Source: an uncultured Pseudomonadota bacterium (GTDB taxonomy: Bacteria > Myxococcota_A > UBA796 > GCA-2862545). From it: a stretch of DNA of 64,000 bases. The translations under genes were made by a program, and so were the position numbers. The notes beneath the pieces are model-generated. The model saw nothing but the letters and a program-made list of their open reading frames with translations, was not told the DNA's origin and did not search any database. The DNA lies in NCBI GenBank assembly GCA_913061235.1, contig CAJXTB010000002.1:248001-312000 (forward strand). Reading direction: 5' to 3'. This document shows, in pieces, positions 35,057 through 43,580 of this stretch; within the stretch, counting starts at the first letter, position 1, and each line of letters opens with the position of its first letter.

Positions 35057-36375
35057 CCCTCAAACGCCTCATCGGTCACGTCCAAGCACTTGTCGATGAT
35101 GGCGAACCCTTCCATCAGCTGCTCCTCGGTGATGCACAGCGGCGGATTGTTCATGAACGACCCCCAGCGGATGAACGTGAACAGCCCGTTGTCCATGAAC
35201 GCTTTTCCGAGCTGATTCATGACGGGGTGGCTGCCATTGTAGGGCGCGAAGGGCTCGCCTTTACTGTTCTTCTGTACGTCGATCATGCCGAACAAACCGA
35301 TGTTGCGCCCGACCTTCACCGATGGGTGCTTTTCCGTCAGGCGGTCCATCTCACTACGCATCACGGCACCGAGGGTTGCCGAGTTTTCGACGAGCTTCTC
35401 GTCACGCATGACCTCGATATTGGCGACGGCAGTGGCACAGCACAATGCATGGGCCGAGTAGGTGAGTCCACCCCAGAACACGTTGTCCTTGAAGTGGGCT
35501 GCGATGCGGTCGCTGACGCCCATTGCGCCCAGAGGAATGTACGAGCTGGTGAGTCCCTTGGCCATTGTGACAATGTCCGGAACAATGTCTCCGTGCTCAA
35601 AGGCGAACAGCTTCCCGGTACGTCCGAATCCGGCCATGACCTCGTCACAAACTAGCAGAATGCCGTACTTCTCAAGCAGCGCTTTCAGGCGTTTGAGGTA
35701 GCCCTTGGGGGGCGGCAGGATGCCGTTGGTTCCGGTGACCGTCTCAATGAACATGGCCGCGATGGTGTCGGGACCTTCGTAGTGAATGACCTCTTCCAAG
35801 TAGGTGAGGTTCGCATCTACGATTGACGCGTCGTCGTCTCCCCACTTCCAGGTGAGCGGCCATGGGTCCATGATGCGCACTACGCCAGGCATACCTGGCT
35901 CATTGGCTAGGCGTCGCGGGTCCCCAGTCAGCTGCATCGTGGCGTTTGTGGCACCATGGTAGCTCCGGTACCGCGACAGGATCTTGTGCCGACCGGTGAA
36001 GCCACGTGCTGCTTTGATGGCGTTCTCGTTGGCTTCTGCACCGCTCAGGGTGAAGAAGAACGTATTGATATCGCCGGGGACAATCTCGGCTAGAAGTGAC
36101 GACAAGCGGGCGCGAGGTTCGGTCGCGGTACCTGGCCACGTGTACAAGAGCTGCTTGTCCAGCTGAGCCTTCATCGCCGCAATCACCTTTGGGTGGGAGT
36201 GGCCAATATTGACGCTCATTAGCTGGCTATTCCAGTCCAGGATGCGCTTTCCATCGGGCTGGTAGAGGTAGATGCCTTCGGCTCGCTCGATGGGAACCGG
36301 ATTGACTGCTCCCTGGGCGGACCAGGTGTACATGGAGTGCTGCTTGCACAGGTCAATCATCTCTTGGGTTTCCAT
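35053..36375 (-). CDS. Class III aminotransferase
   Basis: The 440-residue product has the PLP lysine K273 (TMAKGLTSSYIPLGAMG), the D244 pyridine contact (LLVCDEVMAGFGRTG) and the class III signature SGAEANENAIKAAR. Closest in pattern to omega-amino acid:pyruvate, beta-alanine or taurine aminotransferases. It starts at ATG 36375 with GGAG upstream. It is on the same strand as the semialdehyde dehydrogenase but a strong terminator lies between them. Together they could feed beta-alanine or beta-aminoisobutyrate into malonate- or methylmalonate-semialdehyde, which is a pathway inference. Confidence 0.88.
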   Translation of the reverse strand: METQEMIDLCKQHSMYTWSAQGAVNPVPIERAEGIYLYQPDGKRILDWNSQLMSVNIGHSHPKVIAAMKAQLDKQLLYTWPGTATEPRARLSSLLAEIVPGDINTFFFTLSGAEANENAIKAARGFTGRHKILSRYRSYHGATNATMQLTGDPRRLANEPGMPGVVRIMDPWPLTWKWGDDDASIVDANLTYLEEVIHYEGPDTIAAMFIETVTGTNGILPPPKGYLKRLKALLEKYGILLVCDEVMAGFGRTGKLFAFEHGDIVPDIVTMAKGLTSSYIPLGAMGVSDRIAAHFKDNVFWGGLTYSAHALCCATAVANIEVMRDEKLVENSATLGAVMRSEMDRLTEKHPSVKVGRNIGLFGMIDVQKNSKGEPFAPYNGSHPVMNQLGKAFMDNGLFTFIRWGSFMNNPPLCITEEQLMEGFAIIDKCLDVTDEAFEG

Positions 36376-36559
36376 CTCGTCTCCGGAACAGGCAGAATGG
36401 CCGAGTGTATCCAGAGTCGCAGGCTGACAACCATCACCGGATGGCAACGAGATCGTTGCTTGTGAAACGAGCACTTTGTTCCGCGATTTTGGCGGAGGTT
36501 GGCCTGGTGTGCTTGTTGGCCACTGTGTGCAAGGCGAACGAGGTGTGTGCGCATTCTCA

Positions 36560-36597
36560 CGAAATACAACGGCCGTCGTGGAACTCCACGACGGCCG
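36560..36597 (-). terminator. Strong intrinsic terminator after mmsA
   Basis: A perfect 12-bp stem, CGGCCGTCGTGG (36570-36581) with CCACGACGGCCG (36586-36597), closes on a four-base AACT loop. On the minus strand it is followed by TTGTATTT, a T-rich tail. This is a good intrinsic terminator for mmsA. The rest of the 270-base gap (36376-36645) holds no other feature I can support. Confidence 0.75.
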
Positions 36598-36645
36598 GTT
36601 GCTCGATTCATCTACGATGGCGGATGGGCATGGGCCCAGGGCCGG

Positions 36646-38145
36646 CTAGCTCATCCAGGTGGCGTCTTTCTGCAGGGCCCACTTCGTTGTGATCTTGCGT
36701 GCACGGGTCCAGAAACGGAAGCCGTCCCAGCCGGTGATGTTGCCCGAGCCAAACTTGCTGTGGTTCCAGCCACCGAAGCCAAACGGCTCGCGGGGAACAG
36801 GCACACCGATGTTTACGCCAATCATGCCGGCTTCGAGCTTGCGAGTGACGTAGCGAGCGACCTCACCGCTGCTGGTGTAGATGCTGGAGGCGTTGCCGTA
36901 GGGGTTGCTGTTCTCCAGGGCGATGGCCTCATCCACGGTGTCGACGCGGATGATGGAGAGGACGGGGCCGAAGATTTCTTCGTGGCCCGCGGGCATGTCA
37001 GCGCTGACGTTGTCGAGCAGTGTCGGGCCAATCCAGTAGCCGCCGGCGTCAGCGGTCTGGCCGCGACCATCGACGAGAACCTTGGCACCGCGCTTCTCAG
37101 CGTCGTCGATGAAGCTGTTGATGCGGTCGAGTGATGCTTGGGTGGTGATGGGGCCGAGGTCCTGGCCAATCTTCATGGATGCGGCGCGCTCAGCGACTGC
37201 GTCGATGAGGTGCTGAACGTCGCCAACGGCCACCAGAACAGACGCTGCCATACAGCGTTGGCCTGCACAGCCGGTGAAGCTGGCGACAACGTTCTCAGTG
37301 GTCACGCTGGGGTCGGCATCGGGTACAACGATGAGGTGATTCTTCGCACCACCCAGGCACAATACGCGCTTGCCCGAAGCGGCGGCACGACCGTACACGA
37401 GCTTAGCGACGCGAGTGCTACCCACGAAGGCGAGGGCATCGATACCTTCGTCATCACACAGCGCTTCGACGACGTCTTTGCCGCCATTGACGATGTTGAA
37501 CACACCGTCCGGGAGGCCCGCTTCGCGGAACAGCTCTGCCATGCGAATCATGGACAGGGGAACCTGCTCACTGGGCTTGAGGATGAAGGCGTTTCCACCC
37601 ACGATGGCCTGCGGGAGCATCCACAGTGGAACCATGCTCGGGAAGTTGAAGGGGGCCACGCCCGCCACCACACCAATCGGCTCGTAGACCTGCTGACAGG
37701 TGACACCGCGAGAGACCTCAAGGCCGCTACCGCCGGCCATCTGCGGCAGGCTACACCCGTACTCCACGCACTCGATGCCCTTGAGAACTTCCGCTTTGCT
37801 CTCGCCGAAGGTCTTGCCGTTTTCGTGAGAGACCAGCCAAGCGAGCTCGTCGACGTCACGTTCCATGAGCACCTTGAGACGGTAGAAGACCTGGGCCCGT
37901 TCACGGATAGGCTCTTGCGACCAGGTCTTGAAGGCTTCCTTTGCCGCAGCGACTGCGTTGGCCACATCTTGCGCGCCAGACATCGCGACCCGAGCCATGG
38001 CCTTGCCGTGACGTGGGTTGATGACGTCCATGAAGGTGTCGGCTACTGGGGCCGTCCACTCGCCGCCAATGTAGTTGACAGCGTCAATGTAGGTCGCGAA
38101 GTCGTTGGATTTAGCACCAAAAGTGGGGACGGCTGCGGCGTTCAT
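36646..38145 (-). CDS. mmsA: Methylmalonate-semialdehyde dehydrogenase (CoA-acylating)
   Basis: The 499-residue protein is a CoA-acylating aldehyde dehydrogenase. Catalytic cysteine C298 lies in CAGQRCMAAS. The region that in ordinary aldehyde dehydrogenases carries the general-base glutamate reads LGGAKNH (264-270), typical of MmsA/IolA. PFNFPSMVPLWMLP is also typical. It converts methylmalonate- or malonate-semialdehyde with CoA and NAD+ to propionyl- or acetyl-CoA, as in valine, thymine or myo-inositol breakdown. A good TATAAT promoter lies upstream, and a strong terminator downstream. Confidence 0.93.
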   Translation of the reverse strand: MNAAAVPTFGAKSNDFATYIDAVNYIGGEWTAPVADTFMDVINPRHGKAMARVAMSGAQDVANAVAAAKEAFKTWSQEPIRERAQVFYRLKVLMERDVDELAWLVSHENGKTFGESKAEVLKGIECVEYGCSLPQMAGGSGLEVSRGVTCQQVYEPIGVVAGVAPFNFPSMVPLWMLPQAIVGGNAFILKPSEQVPLSMIRMAELFREAGLPDGVFNIVNGGKDVVEALCDDEGIDALAFVGSTRVAKLVYGRAAASGKRVLCLGGAKNHLIVVPDADPSVTTENVVASFTGCAGQRCMAASVLVAVGDVQHLIDAVAERAASMKIGQDLGPITTQASLDRINSFIDDAEKRGAKVLVDGRGQTADAGGYWIGPTLLDNVSADMPAGHEEIFGPVLSIIRVDTVDEAIALENSNPYGNASSIYTSSGEVARYVTRKLEAGMIGVNIGVPVPREPFGFGGWNHSKFGSGNITGWDGFRFWTRARKITTKWALQKDATWMS

Positions 38146-38169
38146 CGCGGCTCCTAGGACAAGTGGGAA

Positions 38170-38199
38170 ATTATAGGTCGGCGGGTCATAACGCTTCCA
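38170..38199 (-). promoter_or_regulatory. Promoter of mmsA
   Basis: On the minus strand a perfect TATAAT (38170-38175) lies 24 bases before the mmsA ATG, with a weak -35 TGGAAG at 38194-38199, 18 bases further upstream. An AGGAG follows before the start. The perfect -10 in this GC-rich DNA is unusual and gives fair confidence. Confidence 0.55.
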
Positions 38200-38217
38200 C
38201 TAGGGTGGCGGCGTTCC

Positions 38218-38895
38218 CTATTCAGAGCTTTCAGCAACTTGAATGAGCAGCTGCAGCCAGTCTTCGAATTCGTGCGCCATGGGGTCGCTTGTGCAGCGTT
38301 CAACCGACGTCTCAGAGTCCGCACTGTCCAGGCATTGGGCGATGTTCGCGTAGGTAGACAGCTGGTCATTTGCGGTACAAGCCCGCTCGAAGGCGGGCAT
38401 GCTGGCGTCAATGTCGGCGTGCGCCGCCGCAAGTTCGTCACCCTCCAACCCGGAGACGTCGTCCAACTCTAAGTGCCGCAGGCGAGCCAAGGAATCCGAG
38501 AACGCCGAACAGGTCGGCACTTCCACCTCAGTGCTGGCGGCAAGGTCCATGATTTGGCCCATGTACGTTGAAAACGCATCGTTTTCGTCGAGCTGCTGGC
38601 ACACCATCAACCCGTCCATTGTCTCGCTGTCCATGAGGCACCGGACCACAGGAGCAAAGTCAGCAAGCCGATTGTTGAGCCCACACCCGGCCTTCATCTT
38701 TTGAGCCTCGCTGCGTCGGAGCTCTGCTTCATCGTCGTCGTCCGCGTCTGCCACCGCGAGCGCGCCTACGTGGTCGGCGAGCTCGTCGCAGGTTGCTAGG
38801 CTGGGTTGTGCTGGCGCTACAGGGCGCTTTCCTCCGCACGCCGACAAGGTGAGCGTGGAGGCGACGACGATGGACAGACGACTCAGCGTTGTCAT
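38218..38895 (-). CDS. Lipoprotein with two copies of a four-Cys domain
   Basis: The 225-residue product has a lipobox (LTLSACGG). The mature chain has two similar units of about 90 residues, each with four cysteines: TCDELADH... GC... RCLM... VC (about 35-127) and TCSAFSD... AC... QCLD... RC (about 128-222). Each unit is helical and acidic. It overlaps the upstream one-unit lipoprotein gene by four bases (ATGA). No known family was recognised; function unknown. Confidence 0.75.
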   Translation of the reverse strand: MTTLSRLSIVVASTLTLSACGGKRPVAPAQPSLATCDELADHVGALAVADADDDDEAELRRSEAQKMKAGCGLNNRLADFAPVVRCLMDSETMDGLMVCQQLDENDAFSTYMGQIMDLAASTEVEVPTCSAFSDSLARLRHLELDDVSGLEGDELAAAHADIDASMPAFERACTANDQLSTYANIAQCLDSADSETSVERCTSDPMAHEFEDWLQLLIQVAESSE

Positions 38896-39332
38896 TCAGG
38901 CACTCCGGCTTCCAAGCGGATGGATGCTGCGAGCAGACCCGTCACGTAGGCATTGAATTCTTCGCCACCTTCCGCCGAGCGACAGGCCTCCCATGCCGCG
39001 TCATCGTTGCCGGCCATGTAGCACTGAACGTGAGGGACAAACTCGCTCAGGCGGTCGTTCGACTTGCAGCCGGACCGGAGCCCTTCCACCATCGCCGTGC
39101 CAAACTCTAGGGCTTGGGCGGGGGTCAAGACATCCGACTCGGAAGCAGTGCGCTCCACGCTCTCCATCATGTGGTCAGCGAAATCATCGCATGTGACGGT
39201 GCCTTCTGGGGACGGCGCTTCGACCACAGCGGGCGCGGGTTCCGTTGCCGATAGGCTGGGAGCCGGGGAGGCAGCGGGTGTCTCGGCACCACCGCAAGCA
39301 GCAAGGACCAACAGGACGGGAAGGGTACGCAT
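38892..39332 (-). CDS. Lipoprotein with one copy of the four-Cys domain
   Basis: The 146-residue product has a lipobox (VLLVLAACGG), an Ala/Pro/Ser-rich linker, and one unit (TCDDFADHMMES, GCKSNDRLSEFVPHVQC, EACRS) homologous to those in the next gene. The common pattern TC-x3-DH ... GC-x2-N-x-LS-x-F ... QC ... C is clear by eye. It lies first in a two-gene operon, so the downstream protein probably arose by duplication and fusion of this domain. Confidence 0.75.
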   Translation of the reverse strand: MRTLPVLLVLAACGGAETPAASPAPSLSATEPAPAVVEAPSPEGTVTCDDFADHMMESVERTASESDVLTPAQALEFGTAMVEGLRSGCKSNDRLSEFVPHVQCYMAGNDDAAWEACRSAEGGEEFNAYVTGLLAASIRLEAGVPE

Positions 39333-39367
39333 GAAGACTCCGTAAATCAGGCGAGGTGAAGCGGTAA

Positions 39368-39386
39368 CGCACTTAAACCAAGTGCG
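39368..39386 (-). terminator. Weak hairpin after pheT
   Basis: CGCACTT (39368-39374) and AAGTGCG (39380-39386) form a perfect 7-bp stem around an AAACC loop. It lies between pheT and the lipoprotein gene on the same strand. No clear T-run follows on the minus strand, so its strength is uncertain. Confidence 0.35.
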
Positions 39387-39410
39387 AGAGGCGAGCTGCT
39401 ACAGCGCTAA

Positions 39411-41537
39411 TCAGGCGCGCAATTCAACGCCGCGGTCGCCGTACTTCGCTGCCACAGTGCCGATCAGACCCTCGGTCACTGCGTTGACTTCGTCGGCGCT
39501 GCGAGCGCCTTCGTCTGAGCTGTACGACAGCGCAAAGGTCACGGCGCGACCGCGGTCCAACACAAACTCGTCGACGATATCGACCGAGTCGAGCCAGGTA
39601 GGACTCGTTGTACGTAGGTGCTCAGCAAGCTCGTCCGCATACACGCCGGTTGGCAGCAAGAAGGCCAGACTGCGCAAGATTGGATGGTTTGCGCTGGGCT
39701 CGACATAGGTGGGACGGGCGCCCGAGACGGCAAGAGCGTCTGTACAGAGTTCCATGTACACAGGTCGTGCGCGCTTGATCTTGTGACCACGCAGCACGGT
39801 TGGATGGACCTCTCCCAGACAGCCAACCACCCGGCCGTTCAGCCGGATGCTGGCTTGGCGATGAGGGTGGAGCAAGCTTGCCAGGGGTTCGTCTTCAGAT
39901 GCGTGCTCGATTGTGAGCGGCAACCGTAGGGTCTCGGCCATGTTTGCCACAAGGCCCTTCATGAAGAAGGCGTCTGCTGGGCGACCCTTGCCGTCCCAGC
40001 TCGGCGTGCTGGCGTTGCCGCTGCAGATGGCCCACAAGATGTGCCGCTCATCGCAGCCACCGTCGGTCGTGGGGTGGAATGTACGGGTCCACTCGTAGGC
40101 TTTGACCTGGTCTGTGCGCATGCGCAGGTTCACGCCAATCGCTTCGACGGCCTGGTATAGACCGTTGTTCTTGAGCAATGAGTAGCCACGGTCCATGGCA
40201 TTTTCGGTCTCGACGTGTGCGGCAAGAGGGTGCCCTTCTTCAACGCCGGCCTTTTCTGCGAGTTCGCGTCCGTGGAAGCCGTCGGTGAACACTTCGAAGA
40301 AGCCGCCTGCGAGCAGAACCTCTTCCACTCGTTCCATGTTTTGTTGGCGTTCGGTGGGCACACCACCCAGGTCGATGGGCGGCAAGTGCTCGGGCATCTC
40401 GTTGTAGCCAATGGACTTCGCCAGGTCTTCGTACAGGTCAGCGGCGAACTCTACGTCCCACACGCGGTGTGGAGGAACGCGTACCAGAAGCGTGTTCCGG
40501 TTTCTGTCCGACGAGCGCTCTTGTGTGCTCTGTGGCGCTATCCAGCCGTCTTCAGCGGCCCACTCCGGGTAGTTCGGCGAGACGGCGAAGGCGTAGCGAC
40601 CCAGGCGGTCTCGGACCGTGTCGGGGGTCAGCGGGTACTCTAGAAAAGCCGCCGCATGTGGGATGTCCAAGGCAATCGTGCGACGTTCGTCGCTCCAGTC
40701 GCCTACCTGTCCGGTTGTTCCGCGAACGTCCCAGCCGGCACTCGCCATCAACTGGGCAACACGACCGGCCCCAGTGAGCACGAGCGAGGCATCTGAGCCA
40801 CGCTCGAATCGCGCCGAGCTGTCGGTGTGCACGCTGAGGGAGCGCGCTCCCTTGCGAACAGCAATCGGGTCAAACGCGGCGGACTCTAGGTAGATTCGCG
40901 TAGTGGACGCGGTGCTCTTGGACTCTTCGCACCCAATGACGCCAGCGACAGCCAGCACCTTGGCGTCATCTGCGATGATGAGCGTGCCTTCGGGCAGCTC
41001 GGTCGGCTCTTCGGTGAACAGTAGCCATGCGGTCTCGCCGGCGATGGATTCACGAACCGTAATGCTGCCAACAATGGTGTCGGCGTCGAACGCGTGGGTG
41101 GGCTGCCCGAGCTCGGCATTGGCTACGTTCGTTGCGTCCACCGGTGGCGTGACGCTGTTTAGACCCGCTGCGGTCAACACAGCCTTGGCCTGTGCATCCA
41201 AGTCGCCGTCTGCGGTCCTCACGAGCTCTGTGATGCTGTACAGCGAACACTTGTCCGACTGGATGGACAGCGGCACCGGCGAGGTTCCAAGGCTGAGAAG
41301 GGTGCTCTGTGGAAGCCGGACGCCGGCATTCGTGCGTCCGTTCAGCTCACGGGCGATTCCGGCGTAGCAGTAGTGGTCGCCACGGTTGGCCAGCAATTCG
41401 ACTGTGAACACGTCGCCAACGTCCGATGTCTCGGTTCGCTTGACCTCGACACCAACGTCATCGAGCAAGTATCGAAGATCTTGCGTCGCTTCCGGTAGGT
41501 CGGTGAAACGCTTTAGGATGTTCTTGCCAATTTTCAT
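39411..41537 (-). CDS. pheT: Phenylalanyl-tRNA synthetase beta subunit, short form
   Basis: The 708-residue subunit lacks about 100 residues compared with the usual 780-820. The N-terminal B1 core (MKIGKNILKRFTDLP ... DVGVEVKRTE) runs directly into the ELLANRGDHYCYAGIARELNG segment, which in E. coli follows the EMAP-type tRNA-binding domain. That OB-fold domain is therefore missing. B3/B4, B5, the catalytic-like core and the C-terminal anticodon-binding domain (residues about 615-708) are all present. It overlaps pheS by four bases (ATGA). Confidence 0.93.
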   Translation of the reverse strand: MKIGKNILKRFTDLPEATQDLRYLLDDVGVEVKRTETSDVGDVFTVELLANRGDHYCYAGIARELNGRTNAGVRLPQSTLLSLGTSPVPLSIQSDKCSLYSITELVRTADGDLDAQAKAVLTAAGLNSVTPPVDATNVANAELGQPTHAFDADTIVGSITVRESIAGETAWLLFTEEPTELPEGTLIIADDAKVLAVAGVIGCEESKSTASTTRIYLESAAFDPIAVRKGARSLSVHTDSSARFERGSDASLVLTGAGRVAQLMASAGWDVRGTTGQVGDWSDERRTIALDIPHAAAFLEYPLTPDTVRDRLGRYAFAVSPNYPEWAAEDGWIAPQSTQERSSDRNRNTLLVRVPPHRVWDVEFAADLYEDLAKSIGYNEMPEHLPPIDLGGVPTERQQNMERVEEVLLAGGFFEVFTDGFHGRELAEKAGVEEGHPLAAHVETENAMDRGYSLLKNNGLYQAVEAIGVNLRMRTDQVKAYEWTRTFHPTTDGGCDERHILWAICSGNASTPSWDGKGRPADAFFMKGLVANMAETLRLPLTIEHASEDEPLASLLHPHRQASIRLNGRVVGCLGEVHPTVLRGHKIKRARPVYMELCTDALAVSGARPTYVEPSANHPILRSLAFLLPTGVYADELAEHLRTTSPTWLDSVDIVDEFVLDRGRAVTFALSYSSDEGARSADEVNAVTEGLIGTVAAKYGDRGVELRA

Positions 41538-42574
41538 GCTGCACCTCCGGTGAGTGCGCGATGCACACGTAGATCGGTCTCATACAGGCTGCGAATCTTC
41601 TTTACGCCCGTCCACTGGCCAGCCATCCGAGTGGTTCCTAGGCCGAAAGCGATTCCAGAGACCTTGTCTGGGTCGTAGCCAAACTGGGTGAAGACCTTTG
41701 GATGGACCATTCCGGCTCCCAAGATGGTGACCCAGCCCGCGCCGTGGCACGACTCACAGCCGGCGCCGGCACACGAACCGCACTGAAGGTCCACGCCGAT
41801 GCTGGGCTCGGTGTAGGGGTAGAACTTGGGCTTGAAGCGGATTGGGCGCTCCTCGCCGTACAGTGAGCGCGCGATGAAGCCCAGCAGGCCCTTGAGGTGA
41901 GCAAAGGTCAGCCCCTTGTCTACCCAGATGCCCTCGAGCTGGTGGAACATGGCCAAGTGTGTCGCGTCGACTGCTTCGTTTCGGTACACACGACCGGCAG
42001 AGGCCACTCGAATCGGCAGGCTGGGCCTGGACTCAAGAACGCGGGCTTGGACGGTGGTGGTGTGGGAGCGAAGCAGGCTTCCGCCCTTGACCCAGAAGGT
42101 GTCTTGCATGTCCCGCGCGGGGTGGTGCTCGGGAATGTTGAGAGCGTCAAAGTTGTAGAAGGCGGTCTCGACCTCTGGGCCGTCGACCAAAGAAAAGCCG
42201 AGGCGCCGGAGCAGCTCTAGGCACTCCCGTTCGACCACGGTCAGGGGATGACGTGCACCGCGCTCGGTACCAACGCCGGGCATGGTCATGTCCGTCCATT
42301 CACGGTCCAAGGCATCGGTGATGGCCTGTTGCTCGACGCGTTCGACGGCTGCGGCGACGTCAGTCTCGATCTGGTCTCGCGCGCTGTTCAGAGCAGCGGC
42401 GACCTCAGAGCGTTGATCCGCAGGGACCTCTCGCAGATCTTTGAAAGCGAGCTTGAGTGGGCTCTTCTTTCCTGTGTGTTTCCGACGCAGCTCATCGAGT
42501 GCTTTGGGGTCAGAAACGGCGTCAAGTTCGGCGCGAAACGCCGACAATATGGCGTTGACATCTGGTGCGGCCAT
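41534..42574 (-). CDS. pheS: Phenylalanyl-tRNA synthetase alpha subunit
   Basis: The 346-residue product has an N-terminal coiled region and the class II catalytic core: HPARDMQDTFWV, LRSHTTTVQARVL, VYRNEAVDATHLAMFHQLEG, a segment FYPYTEPSIGVDLQC, GAGMVHPKVF and FGLGTTRMAG. An insert with four cysteines (CGSCAGAGCESCHGAGW) is seen in many bacterial PheS. With PheT it charges tRNA-Phe. The ATG starts upstream of a 268-base gap. Confidence 0.96.
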   Translation of the reverse strand: MAAPDVNAILSAFRAELDAVSDPKALDELRRKHTGKKSPLKLAFKDLREVPADQRSEVAAALNSARDQIETDVAAAVERVEQQAITDALDREWTDMTMPGVGTERGARHPLTVVERECLELLRRLGFSLVDGPEVETAFYNFDALNIPEHHPARDMQDTFWVKGGSLLRSHTTTVQARVLESRPSLPIRVASAGRVYRNEAVDATHLAMFHQLEGIWVDKGLTFAHLKGLLGFIARSLYGEERPIRFKPKFYPYTEPSIGVDLQCGSCAGAGCESCHGAGWVTILGAGMVHPKVFTQFGYDPDKVSGIAFGLGTTRMAGQWTGVKKIRSLYETDLRVHRALTGGAA

Positions 42575-42730
42575 GCGTCCCTCTCGTGGTCGGCACGCTT
42601 AACCCAAAAGGGGCTGAGAGCCGCCGTGACAGCGTCTGACATTGTTGGGGGGCCCTGTTCTGAAGAAATGTGTCCATGTAGACGTAAAGCAAACACACCG
42701 ATGCACCGATGACCGGAGCGGGAGGCAAGG

Positions 42731-42826
42731 ATGACACTTACAACCACAGACGTGATGACTCGCATGGCTGGCGTTTTCGCCGTTTGGGCCCTGATTGCTG
42801 GCGCTGTCATGGTGTCGGTCGCGTAG
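42731..42826 (+). CDS. Possible 31-residue single-pass membrane peptide
   Basis: In the gap between pheS and the methyltransferase, GGAGG at 42721-42725 lies five bases before an ATG. It opens a 31-codon frame ending in TAG: an N-terminal polar part (MTLTTTDVMTR) and a 20-residue hydrophobic helix (MAGVFAVWALIAGAVMVSVA). The ribosome-binding site is among the best in the window, and the predicted product resembles small membrane peptides. No homologue is recognised and it may still be spurious. Confidence 0.45.
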   Translation: MTLTTTDVMTRMAGVFAVWALIAGAVMVSVA

Positions 42827-42842
42827 CGAGTCGGCCACGGCT

Positions 42843-43580
42843 CTAGCGCTGTGCGACGGCCACAAGTCGACGCGGGCTTGGATGTAGCGGTTGCCCGTTC
42901 AGTCCACCCAAGAGCGACACGGATGAAAATCCGACCTGCTCCGTCATTCGGCGTACTTCGCTCCCCGCGTATAGCCGATGATGCTGGTTGAACTTCCGAA
43001 TGCGGCCCGTCTCTACGATCGACAGCTTTGTGTGCAGACGCGAGCCATCTTCTTCGATGTTTTGCTCTTGCAATAGCAACACGCCTGGCCGCAACCATTG
43101 CCAGTCCTTGCGCTCGGTGCCGATTAGCGTGGACTCTTGGCAGGCCGTCGACAGAACGAGACTCCCGCCACCCACAATGCTGGCGTTGAGATTGCGCAGG
43201 GTCAGAATGTCGTCGTCTTCGTCATCAAAGACACCAAAGGCATCGATACACAGGGCCACATCGTAGGCCTCTGGACGTCGGAAGTCGCGCATATCCCTAC
43301 GCACAACTTCAACTTCTACGTTCATCCGCCGCGCGGCAGCAGCGACGTGGGTGAGGTAGCTTGGAGTGCGGTCCACGCAGGTGACGTCGAATCCGCGTCG
43401 CGCCAGAGGCAGAGCATAGCGGCCTGGGCCAGAGCCCATGTCCAGCACTCGCGCCCCTGGAGTCAGCTTGGCCAATGCAATGAGCGCATCGACCTCGGCT
43501 TCTGCGGCATCTAGCGCCTCGGGACCCCGCAGAGTGGGAGCCAGGGCAATCCACAGGTCATCGTCATCAAACCAGGACAA
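42843..43580 (-). CDS. Class I SAM-dependent methyltransferase
   Basis: The 245-residue product has motif I VLDMGSGPGRYAL, motif II VTCVDRTPSY, and motif IV VALCIDAFGVF. Later LSTACQESTL and QEQNIEEDG follow the usual Rossmann-like order. The substrate is unknown; the sequence downstream of the fold suggests a small-molecule or protein methyltransferase. The start is a TTG immediately following the TAG of the preceding zinc-ribbon gene, so it is probably translated with it. Confidence 0.85.
   Translation of the reverse strand: MSWFDDDDLWIALAPTLRGPEALDAAEAEVDALIALAKLTPGARVLDMGSGPGRYALPLARRGFDVTCVDRTPSYLTHVAAAARRMNVEVEVVRRDMRDFRRPEAYDVALCIDAFGVFDDEDDDILTLRNLNASIVGGGSLVLSTACQESTLIGTERKDWQWLRPGVLLLQEQNIEEDGSRLHTKLSIVETGRIRKFNQHHRLYAGSEVRRMTEQVGFSSVSLLGGLNGQPLHPSPRRLVAVAQR

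Noticed and set aside
37138-38157. A 339-codon plus-strand frame opposite mmsA
   Set aside because: mmsA is a clear full-length enzyme in the other strand; the antisense frame has no recognisable features.
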